A stretch of DNA of 5,435 nucleotides from Desulfobacterales bacterium C00003060 (GTDB taxonomy: Bacteria > Desulfobacterota > Desulfobacteria > Desulfobacterales > C00003060). The stretch covers positions 1 to 5,435 of the forward strand of contig MAXP01000213.1 in NCBI GenBank assembly GCA_001751085.1. Reading direction: 5' to 3'. The position numbers and the translations under genes are program-made. Shown here piece after piece: positions 1-4,543 of the stretch (its first letter is position 1; every line of letters starts with the position of its first letter). The notes under the pieces were generated by a model. That model made no database searches, was not told the DNA's origin, and saw nothing but the letters and a program-made list of their open reading frames with translations.

Positions 1-14
1 GCTCTAATCTTCAT
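1..14 (-). CDS. Possible 5' end of a minus-strand gene cut by the window edge
   Basis: On the minus strand an ATG at 14-12 opens a frame reading M-K-I-R before the window ends. It is preceded by a purine block AGGAAGGAGG (complement of 27-36), a strong match to the anti-Shine-Dalgarno sequence. The gap of 12 bases to the ATG is longer than the usual 5-9. Four codons cannot identify a product. The support is only the ribosome binding site, the orientation shared with the upstream fmdB gene, and the absence of any other use for such a site. It could equally be a chance purine run. Confidence 0.35.
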
Positions 15-71
15 AGTGCTCAGTTTCCTCCTTCCTAAGATTATTTCATCTACGTTTAGTTAACACGGCTT

Positions 72-217
72 GGCTCTATCCCCGTTAGCTCTCTAACAAT
101 AAGAGCCTCACTGTCACCCCCTTTCGTGCTATTCGGGCACAGACCAACATGGTAAATGCAGGTTTTCCCGGCATGATAAGATTCATGAGCATCCGAAAAC
201 ACAAACCTGATTCGGAT
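72..217. other. Cluster of four hairpins in a gene-free stretch (possible structured RNA or leader)
   Basis: Positions 15-364 contain no convincing gene, but four inverted repeats sit side by side. (1) GGCTCT 72-77 pairs with AGAGCC 102-107 and encloses GTTAG 84-88 / CTAAC 93-97 with a CTCT loop. (2) GTGC 126-129 pairs with GCAC 137-140. (3) ATGC 156-159 pairs with GCAT 171-174, with inner GG/CC. (4) ATCCGAA 191-197 pairs with TTCGGAT 211-217. The nine-base string GCACAGACC occurs at both 137-145 and 233-241. On the minus strand the cluster lies between fmdB and the possible gene at the left edge, so it could be that gene's leader. I compared it by eye with common riboswitch classes and recognised none. 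The rest of 15-364 shows no clear terminator. Confidence 0.3.
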
Positions 218-364
218 AATCTTGAATAGTAAGCACAGACCTGAATTTGTAAAGGGAGATAACGAAAAAAATCTGATCAGCGACAAGAGGCTTACAGAGG
301 CTATTTCTGGCTAACCCTTTATCTGATTACGATCTATGGTTTGCCACATTATCTCGTTTCTTTC

Positions 365-619
365 TTATTCGGTTTTCTTGGAAGTTTCGGGCTTGATATC
401 TGGGCTTTTTGCCTTTGTTTTGCACGATGAACCACCTGCTCTATTTGCATAGTCGGTCACATACCAGCCCGTCCCCTTGAGATGGAAGGTACTCTGGGAG
501 ATCAGTTTATGAAGCCTGCCGGAACAGTGCTTACAGGTCTCCAAAGGTTTATCTGAGAAGCTATGCCATGCTTCTTCAACCCTGCCGCACTTCGTACACT
601 CGTATTCGTAAATGGGCAT
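365..619 (-). CDS. FmdB-family zinc ribbon protein
   Basis: An 84-residue protein beginning MPIYEYECTKCG, the hallmark start of the FmdB/CxxC_CxxC_SSSS putative regulatory family. Two CxxC pairs (C8/C11 and C29/C32) would hold one zinc ion. They are followed by the family's LKGTGWYVTDY segment (residues 47-57) and a lysine/serine-rich charged tail from about residue 65. The family is named after a protein encoded near formamidase/amidase genes and is generally annotated as putatively regulatory; its molecular role is not firmly established. The start is well supported: a triple AGGAGGAGG site (complement of 627-635) lies 7 bases upstream of the ATG. The gene has its own promoter at 652-679, so it is probably transcribed separately from the HExxH gene upstream. 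Length is normal and no defect is visible. Confidence 0.93.
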   Translation of the reverse strand: MPIYEYECTKCGRVEEAWHSFSDKPLETCKHCSGRLHKLISQSTFHLKGTGWYVTDYANRAGGSSCKTKAKSPDIKPETSKKTE

Positions 620-651
620 CTTCGAACCTCCTCCTACCTGATCTATTCACA

Positions 652-679
652 ATAATAAGGAATTGAGCGTATTTGTCAA
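652..679 (-). promoter_or_regulatory. Sigma70-type promoter of the fmdB-family gene
   Basis: On the minus strand a perfect TTGACA -35 box (complement of 674-679) is followed after 16 bases by TATTAT (complement of 652-657), five of six matches to TATAAT. Transcription would begin near 645, giving a leader of about 26 bases that contains the AGGAGGAGG ribosome binding site. The promoter lies just past the stop codon of the upstream gene (710), so the two genes can be expressed independently. Confidence 0.72.
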
Positions 680-709
680 GAAACAAAATGAACACAAAGC
701 AAAACCATC

Positions 710-1273
710 TTAGTCCATGTCCTTTAGGTCGTCAAGTGGCCCCTGCCAGGCCCTGTAAAACTCAAATACAGCGCCCATATGGGATATTTCTGCCGGTCTC
801 AAAATGGCCTGGGTTTTTTCATGAACTCGGGCCTCTTCCAATACCTTTTCTCTTGTGGACGCATCAAAGGCTTGAAGGAACTTCGCGAACCTGATGACAT
901 GGATTAATTCATGGGTCACAATGTATAAAACAAACGTAAACAAGCGCAACTCAGGATATTTCTTGAGGGCAGAGAGTATGGTATGATCTTGAAGGCATAT
1001 CTTGTAGAAATCGTACTCTGAGGAACTGAGCTCCGTTTCTTGCTTGCGACCGACATACCTTATAATCTGCGCAAAGGGCACATGCACAACCTCGTCAGGA
1101 GTCAGGTCCGTCAGTGTCCTGATATCATAACGGTGGCCCCTCCATTCGCCAGGAGACATCTTGTAGGCATTGCTGGTCATCTCCTCTGCAATGGCCACCG
1201 CCTCATTGACGATCTTCAGCTCATCTTCCTGGAAATGCTGGAGTTTTTGCATGTCACACATTTGTACAGGCAC
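710..1273 (-). CDS. Conserved-looking hypothetical protein with an HExxH (HELIH) zinc-peptidase-like motif
   Basis: A 187-residue soluble protein from a GTG start. I cannot name the family. Its most telling segment is THELIHVIRF (residues 120-129). HELIH (121-125) is a textbook HExxH zinc-binding and catalytic motif on a hydrophobic helix (LFTFVLYIVTHELIHVIRF). A possible third ligand region is LEEARVHEK (145-153), about 25 residues later, as in gluzincins, but this is a guess. The upstream half has a recognisable MPVQMCDMQKLQHF opening and the segment SPGEWRGHRYD (40-50). There is no signal peptide or membrane helix, so it is probably cytoplasmic. A weak AAGG lies 8 bases before the GTG. The reading frame stays open upstream to 1375 and encodes plausible protein (LSWWERLGEAASKVGDV), but has no ATG, GTG or TTG there, so the true N-terminus is uncertain. 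It is the nearest upstream neighbour of fmdB on the same strand. Confidence 0.8.
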   Translation of the reverse strand: MPVQMCDMQKLQHFQEDELKIVNEAVAIAEEMTSNAYKMSPGEWRGHRYDIRTLTDLTPDEVVHVPFAQIIRYVGRKQETELSSSEYDFYKICLQDHTILSALKKYPELRLFTFVLYIVTHELIHVIRFAKFLQAFDASTREKVLEEARVHEKTQAILRPAEISHMGAVFEFYRAWQGPLDDLKDMD

Positions 1274-1397
1274 ATCACCGACCTTTGATGCCGCCTCCCC
1301 TAACCGTTCCCACCAGGAAAGGGCACAAGAGGCACCGCTACATAAACGGTTTCGATCTTTAGCACATTCCCGTATCTATAGCCACCCTTGTTTTCAA

Positions 1398-1496
1398 GTA
1401 ATCTCTCAAAAAGTCGGGGTTCCCTATGGTAACAAGCCCTACGCAGCAGCCTGATAGAGACCATCGGGAGACTACCCGGACTTTTTGAGAAATCAC
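1398..1496. repeat. 99-bp imperfect palindrome, MITE- or REP-like
   Basis: The arms share a perfect 12-bp inverted repeat, TCTCAAAAAGTC (1404-1415) against GACTTTTTGAGA (1479-1490). Partial pairing continues outwards to 1398/1496. Inwards, GGGT pairs with ACCC, and TCCCTATGGT (1421-1430) pairs with ACCATCGGGA (1461-1470) with one mismatch. About 30 bases remain as the loop. The size and structure fit a miniature inverted-repeat element or a large extragenic palindrome. No flanking target duplication is obvious. It lies in the divergent gap between the HExxH gene and the bS22-like gene, less than 25 bp upstream of the stop (1376-1378) that bounds the HExxH reading frame. No transposase is present in the window. 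Confidence 0.6.
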
Positions 1497-1557
1497 GTTT
1501 TCAACAGACAACCGGGGATGGGCGGTGTCCCCCAGGAAAAAATATGGACTTGTGTTG

Positions 1558-1563
1558 TATAAT
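1558..1563 (+). promoter_or_regulatory. -10 box of the bS22-like gene
   Basis: A perfect TATAAT stands 52 bases before the GTG start of the bS22-like gene. No good TTGACA-like -35 box is found 16-18 bases upstream (the sequence there is A-rich, around 1534-1541) and there is no extended -10 TG. The call rests on the hexamer and its position. Transcription would start near 1570, giving a leader of about 45 bases. Confidence 0.5.
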
Positions 1564-1580
1564 GTAATAAGTGTGACCGA

Positions 1581-1598
1581 AATGCTCAGAATGCTCAG
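1581..1598 (+). repeat. Two tandem copies of AATGCTCAG in the bS22-like leader
   Basis: AATGCTCAG occurs twice without a gap (1581-1589 and 1590-1598), immediately before the ribosome binding site of the bS22-like gene. It may be a simple slippage duplication. Its place in the predicted leader is the only reason to note it. Confidence 0.7.
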
Positions 1599-1615
1599 AG
1601 AATGGAGGTGATGCT

Positions 1616-1711
1616 GTGGGAAGTGTAATGAAGAAACGTAAGAAAAAAATGCGAAAGCATAAACACAGGAAGTTGCTGGCTCGGACCCGCCACCAAAGAA
1701 GGAAAAAATGA
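1616..1711 (+). CDS. bS22-like small ribosomal protein (AURKAIP1/COX24-domain, 31 aa)
   Basis: A 31-codon gene starting GTG and encoding MGSVMKKRKKKM, then HKHRKLLARTRHQRRKK. About half the residues are Lys or Arg. This matches the AURKAIP1/COX24-domain family, whose bacterial members typically read MGSVxKKRxKxMxKxKxRKLLxxTRxQRR. Known relatives are the mycobacterial small-subunit protein bS22 and mitochondrial mS38. By family it should bind rRNA in the 30S subunit. The GTG start is chosen over the internal ATG at 1628 because it restores the conserved MGSV opening and lies 7 bases after GGAGG (1604-1608). That site extends to GGAGGTGAT, a nine-base match to the 16S 3' end. A perfect -10 box lies at 1558-1563. 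It is short enough to be missed by routine gene callers. It converges on hflC. Confidence 0.88.
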   Translation: MGSVMKKRKKKMRKHKHRKLLARTRHQRRKK

Positions 1712-1723
1712 TAGAGATGATAT

Positions 1724-1742
1724 CCGCATTTCAGATTTGCGG
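1724..1742 (+). terminator. Small hairpin just after the bS22-like gene (weak terminator candidate)
   Basis: CCGCA (1724-1728) pairs with TGCGG (1738-1742) around a nine-base loop, beginning 12 bases after the bS22-like stop codon. No T-run follows, so it is at best a weak or assisted terminator. It is the first structure a plus-strand transcript would meet. Confidence 0.25.
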
Positions 1743-1763
1743 CTTACGCCTTCAGAAAAGCGA

Positions 1764-1806
1764 GGATTTCGGAATGAAAAGGAAAGCAGTCCTCATTCCG
1801 AAATCC
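1764..1806. terminator. Perfect 14-bp hairpin between convergent genes
   Basis: GGATTTCGGAATGA (1764-1777) is an exact inverted repeat of TCATTCCGAAATCC (1793-1806) with a 15-base loop. It lies 29 bases past the hflC stop and 52 bases past the bS22-like stop, so it can serve transcripts from both sides. On the minus strand the stem is followed by TCGCTTTTCTG, a broken T-run. On the plus strand no T-run follows. A bidirectional terminator or 3'-end-protecting hairpin is the simplest reading. The arms share the GATTTCGG-type sequence seen in other gaps of this window, so it may also be a repeat remnant. Confidence 0.5.
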
Positions 1807-1835
1807 GCATCTCACTCATACTCTGTTTCTTGTTC

Positions 1836-2786
1836 CTATTTTGCGGGATATCCTTTCAAGTACTTAAAGAACTCAGTGTCTGTGGAAAAAATTAATATGC
1901 TATCTTCATCCAGGGTCCCCCTATATATATCAAGGGTATTTACAAAAGAATAAAAATCAGGATCAAGTCCATAGGCATCAGCATATATGCTCGTTGCCCT
2001 GGCATCGGCTTTGCCCTTGATTTCCTGGGCTGTTTTGTATGCCTCTGAGGTAATCCGTTTCATCTCCCGTTCTTTCTCTCCCTCTATCTTTCGAGCCTCT
2101 CCTTTGCCTTCGGAACGGAATTTTTCAGCAATTTGTTTCCGCTCTGCAATCATTCGTCCAAAGACAGACTTCTGCACCTCCTCCACGTAATTGAGCCGCT
2201 TGATCTCGACATCAACCAGATCAATGCCAAACTTCGCAAGCTTTGGCTTGGCCTGCTTCAAAATGCCCTTGCCTATCTTTTCCCGGCCGAACTTGACTGT
2301 GCCAAGCTGTCTCTTGTCCTTCATCTCTTCCTGTTCCAGACCAAGTTCAAAGGTGTCGAGTTCTCGGTCGGTTCTGCGCACGGTTTCAAGCAGAGGATAA
2401 GATGTGACAAAGTTACGCACCGCCGGGTCAATGATATCGTCAAGGCGACTCAGAGCCCCTGACACATTATTCACGGTCTGAAAGAACTTGAGCGGATCAA
2501 CGATCTTCCATCGGGCAAAGGTGTCCACCCAAATGAATGTCTTGTCTAAAGTCGGGATTTGTCCAGGATCCCCGTCCCATTCCTGGAGGTTCTTGGGAAA
2601 ATAGGTGGTATTCTGGATAAAGGGGAGCTTAAAATAGAGGCCGGGCTCTGTTTTCGGTTCCCCGACCGCCCTGCCAAACTGCGTAACAACCACCTGCTCG
2701 GTTTCATCAACTGTGTAGACGCCTCCAAGAAAAATCAGCAGGACCACGATAAACGGAATAATGATTAGAACCCCTTTATTCTTCAT
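1836..2786 (-). CDS. hflC: HflC, FtsH protease modulator (SPFH/band 7 family)
   Basis: A 316-residue membrane protein. An N-terminal helix (about residues 5-22) anchors it, with the bulk in the periplasm. The SPFH/band 7 domain follows: VDETEQVVVTQFGRAV (26-41), EPGLYFKLPFIQ (47-58) and GIDLVDVEIKRLNYVEEV (187-204). A charged coiled-coil region (about 205-265) comes next, then the family's end, ADAYGLDPDFYSFVNTLDIY (269-288) and DTEFFKYLK (303-311). The E. coli protein is 334 residues, so this is nearly full length. With HflK it forms the large cage around the FtsH AAA protease and limits FtsH access to membrane substrates. Its ATG overlaps the hflK stop by 4 bp (ATGA), with GGGGTG five bases upstream, indicating translational coupling. 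FtsH itself is not in the window. Confidence 0.96.
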   Translation of the reverse strand: MKNKGVLIIIPFIVVLLIFLGGVYTVDETEQVVVTQFGRAVGEPKTEPGLYFKLPFIQNTTYFPKNLQEWDGDPGQIPTLDKTFIWVDTFARWKIVDPLKFFQTVNNVSGALSRLDDIIDPAVRNFVTSYPLLETVRRTDRELDTFELGLEQEEMKDKRQLGTVKFGREKIGKGILKQAKPKLAKFGIDLVDVEIKRLNYVEEVQKSVFGRMIAERKQIAEKFRSEGKGEARKIEGEKEREMKRITSEAYKTAQEIKGKADARATSIYADAYGLDPDFYSFVNTLDIYRGTLDEDSILIFSTDTEFFKYLKGYPAK

Positions 2787-3817
2787 TTTTGCACCCCAAC
2801 TTGTTTACCCAGGTTAAGCAACGGGAGGAGATTTTCTTGGTCAGCATCGATGATGTATTTGCGGCCCACTTTGGGAAGAACATCCTTGAGCGCCTCCAGA
2901 TAAAGACGTCTGCGCGTCACATCCTTTGCCTTGGAGTATTCATCGTACACAGCCACGAACCTGGCTGCATCGCCTTTGGCACGGTTTACCCGGTCAAGGG
3001 CAAACCCCTCAGCAGACTTGATGGTTTTTTCAGCATTTCCCTTGGCAGCAGGAATGGCCTTATTATATTCCTCCCTTGCCTGATATACCATCTGTTCCTT
3101 TTCCTGTACGGCCCGGTTCACTTCGTTAAAAGATGGCTGGACAGGTTCAGGCACATTTGTCTTTTTCATCTCGATAGTCACAACGTGGATCCCCGTCTCT
3201 GCCTCATCGAGCTCTGTTTGCAGCAAAGCGCGGGCCTCGTCAGCGATTTCCTCTCTTTTGCTGATGATCTCATTAATGCTCCTGTCGCCAACCACCATCC
3301 GCATGGTGGACTCCGCCAAATCGCGAAGTGTCGCCTTGACATTGTGAACCTTAAATAGATATTCATAGGCGTTTTTTACGCGGTACTGAACAATCCAGGG
3401 AACCACGGCCACATTAAGATCACCGGTGAGCATAAGATATTCACCTTCATAGGCCTGGTCCGTTGCATACTGGGAGCGGACACCAGCTTCAAGAGTCCGG
3501 AACCCGAATTCTTCTTTGTATATATACCGTATCTTGACCTTGGTTACATCCTCGATACCTCGAGGAAGCTTAAAATGAAGTCCCGGTTGAGTGGTGCGGA
3601 CATATTTGCCAAACCGCTGGACTACTCCCACCTCATCCACTCCCACGGTATAGAAGCTTGAGCTGCCAACATAAACAAGGAGGACAACAAGTATGATGAT
3701 CCAGCCCCCAGGCAGTTTCAGGTTCTTGAATTTCTTAACCACCTCGTCCACGCCAGGCGGCACACCACCACCAGTTTTTTGCTGCTGTTGTTTTAGCTTT
3801 TCCCAATCCCAGGCCAT
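2783..3817 (-). CDS. hflK: HflK, FtsH protease modulator (SPFH/band 7 family)
   Basis: A 344-residue partner of HflC and first gene of the pair. It starts MAWDWEKL, as HflK proteins typically open with MAW, then has a Gln/Gly-rich cytoplasmic stretch (10-22). A membrane helix (about 38-52, GGWIIILVVLLVYVG) leads into the SPFH domain: FYTVGVDEVGVVQRFGKYV (55-73), QPGLHFKLP (77-85), VQYRVKNAYEYLFKV (143-157) and IHVVTIEMKKTNVPEPV (210-226). A coiled coil follows (about 232-290), then TRRRLYLEALKDVLPKV (301-317) and a short tail. It is shorter than E. coli HflK (419), lacking the long glycine-rich N-terminal insert and the Ser/Asn-rich C-terminal tail, which are variable parts. AGGAG (complement of 3824-3828) stands 6 bases before the ATG. 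I could not identify a convincing promoter; upstream lies the palindromic spacer. Confidence 0.96.
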   Translation of the reverse strand: MAWDWEKLKQQQQKTGGGVPPGVDEVVKKFKNLKLPGGWIIILVVLLVYVGSSSFYTVGVDEVGVVQRFGKYVRTTQPGLHFKLPRGIEDVTKVKIRYIYKEEFGFRTLEAGVRSQYATDQAYEGEYLMLTGDLNVAVVPWIVQYRVKNAYEYLFKVHNVKATLRDLAESTMRMVVGDRSINEIISKREEIADEARALLQTELDEAETGIHVVTIEMKKTNVPEPVQPSFNEVNRAVQEKEQMVYQAREEYNKAIPAAKGNAEKTIKSAEGFALDRVNRAKGDAARFVAVYDEYSKAKDVTRRRLYLEALKDVLPKVGRKYIIDADQENLLPLLNLGKQVGVQK

Positions 3818-3926
3818 TGGCTGCTCCTATTGATAGGTGATTCTTGATAAAATAAATGAAAATTCTGGCATCTTTCACGACAACTCAAAAGTAGTTTACA
3901 CTTTGTTGATCTTGAATTTTGGCAGT

Positions 3927-3954
3927 GAAATTCGAAACTTGAAATTTGAAATTG
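3927..3954 (+). repeat. Four tandem heptamers of GAAATTT type
   Basis: The units GAAATTC, GAAACTT, GAAATTT and GAAATTG follow one another without gaps. GAATTTT at 3914-3920 may be another, offset unit. They form most of the left inner arm of the palindrome at 3861-4087. Confidence 0.75.
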
Positions 3955-3984
3955 GGAAAAAAACAAAGATGTTGATGCGTTACC

Positions 3985-4005
3985 TAATTTCAAATTTCAA
4001 AGTTC
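3985..4005 (-). repeat. Three tandem heptamers in inverted orientation
   Basis: Read on the minus strand the units are GAACTTT, GAAATTT and GAAATTA, the same family as at 3927-3954 but inverted, creating the inner stem of the large palindrome. CAGTTTG at 4006-4012 may be a degenerate fourth unit. Confidence 0.7.
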
Positions 4006-4162
4006 CAGTTTGGACATCGCCATTCAATTCGATAATACACGCTTTTTCGAAAAAAGTGTAAACTGGTCAATGAAGGATGCCAAAATTCTAATACGTTAAA
4101 GCAAGGATTCCAATATACCTGCCCTACTCCGCATAGTCAAGGAAAAACGGAAATAGTCCCTG

Positions 4163-4192
4163 TTGACAGCCGGCAATTCGTAAGACTATAGG
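4163..4192 (+). promoter_or_regulatory. Sigma70-like promoter of dciA
   Basis: A perfect TTGACA (4163-4168) is followed after 18 bases by TATAGG (4187-4192), four of six matches to TATAAT. CTATAG one base earlier would give a 17-base spacer. Transcription would start around 4198-4199, at the A of the dciA start codon, so the transcript could be leaderless. The AGGA at 4190-4193 would then be promoter rather than ribosome binding site. Confidence 0.45.
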
Positions 4193-4198
4193 ACACCA

Positions 4199-4510
4199 AT
4201 GAGAAAAAATATGGACAAACCTGCCCTCCTCGGCACAATCTTGCAGCAGGCCATAAAAGCCTCTGGAATTCAAGTTGATTTGGACGCTCACAGGCTCTGG
4301 CAACAATGGAAGGGTATTGTGGGACCGGCTATTGCCGAAAATACACGTCCCGAGGTAATCAGGGGCCAATTGCTCCTGGTCAATGTCTCAAGCGCCCCAT
4401 GGATGCAACAGCTTCAATTTTTGAAACCTGAGTTGATCGAAAAGATTAACGAGACCCTCGGAAAAAAGCTTGTCGGGGATATTAGGTTTAAGATCGGCCC
4501 TGTCAACTAA
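4199..4510 (+). CDS. dciA: DciA family (DUF721) protein, probable replicative helicase loader
   Basis: A 103-residue protein with the DUF721 pattern throughout: LWQQWKGIVGPAIAENTRPEVI (33-54), GQLLLVNVSSAPWMQQLQFL (56-75), ELIEKINETLGKKLVGDIRFKIG (78-100). The conserved tryptophans W34 and W37, the VG pair, the SSAPWMQQL strand-helix and the closing RFKIG all fit. DciA is the ancestral DnaB helicase loader in bacteria without DnaC or DnaI and has a KH-like N-terminal domain. The protein is a short, single-domain form. ATG 4199 follows AGGA (4190-4193) by 5 bases; the alternative ATG at 4211 has no such site. It is transcribed alone, away from hflKC and towards the trmN6 gene, whose end is 20 bases beyond its stop. 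Helicase loading is inferred from the family, not from context. Confidence 0.87.
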   Translation: MRKNMDKPALLGTILQQAIKASGIQVDLDAHRLWQQWKGIVGPAIAENTRPEVIRGQLLLVNVSSAPWMQQLQFLKPELIEKINETLGKKLVGDIRFKIGPVN

Positions 4511-4521
4511 TACCGTTTTTT
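4477..4521 (+). terminator. Weak intrinsic terminator at the 3' end of dciA
   Basis: GG (4477-4478) plus TATTAG (4480-4485), with one bulged A, pairs with CTAATACC (4507-4514). The stem is followed at once by GTTTTTT (4515-4521). The T-run is good, but the stem is A/T-rich, the loop is 21 bases long, and the stem lies partly inside the dciA coding sequence. This is a candidate only. Confidence 0.3.
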
Positions 4522-4543
4522 ACTCCGCTATCACTCCGCTATC
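4522..4543. repeat. 11-bp perfect tandem duplication at the end of the trmN6-type gene
   Basis: ACTCCGCTATC occurs twice in a row (4522-4532 and 4533-4543). The stop codon of the minus-strand gene lies at the junction. Removing one copy leaves the encoded protein unchanged and replaces TGA with TAA, so the duplication is silent. Confidence 0.85.

Larger units (their letters stand above)
3861..4087. repeat. 227-bp nested imperfect palindrome filling the hflK-dciA gap
   Basis: Three pairs of inverted arms are nested about one centre. The outer pair is 3861-3877 against 4071-4087 (15 of 17 match). The middle pair is AGTTTACACTTT 3893-3904 against 4053-4064 (perfect, 12 bp). The inner pair is TTGAAATTTGAAATT 3939-3953 against 3986-4000 (perfect, 15 bp). 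Weaker similarity joins them, for instance GAATTTTGGCAGTG on the left and GAATTGAATGGCGATG on the reverse complement of the right. Traces may continue to about 3839 and 4115. The 381-bp gap 3818-4198 therefore holds little besides this element and the dciA promoter. It could be a degenerate MITE or a cruciform-forming spacer. No coding frame in it is convincing. Confidence 0.65.

Noticed and set aside
56..286. 76-codon minus-strand reading frame with a TTG start between fmdB and the left edge.
   Set aside because: No ribosome binding site or recognisable domain, and the frame passes through the hairpin cluster. It reads as chance, though a remnant cannot be excluded.
1040..1454. Two overlapping plus-strand open frames opposite the HExxH gene.
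   Set aside because: Antisense shadows of the minus-strand gene, with no ribosome binding sites and unprotein-like composition.
1300..1464. 54-codon minus-strand frame starting MVSIRLLRRACYHR and overlapping the 5' extension of the HExxH gene.
   Set aside because: It lies mostly inside the 99-bp palindrome, has no Shine-Dalgarno or known domain, and competes with the better-looking SWWERLGEAASKVGD frame.
2133..2462. 109-codon plus-strand frame opposite hflC.
   Set aside because: Antisense shadow of a well-conserved gene.
2789..3358. 189-codon plus-strand frame opposite hflK.
   Set aside because: Lies entirely within the strongly supported hflK gene and encodes no recognisable motif.
3818..3900. 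Promoter for hflK, including alternative sigma factor types.
   Set aside because: Only weak hexamers (TTGTCG, TTGAGT) with poor -10 partners were found, and no TGGC-TTGC sigma54 pattern, so no site is called.
3837..4061. 74-codon plus-strand frame in the hflK-dciA gap.
   Set aside because: It runs through the heptamers and palindrome, giving repeat-derived peptide (for example RNLKFEIG), with no domain.
4124..4369. 81-codon minus-strand frame overlapping the start of dciA.
   Set aside because: It overlaps dciA and its promoter and matches no family I know.
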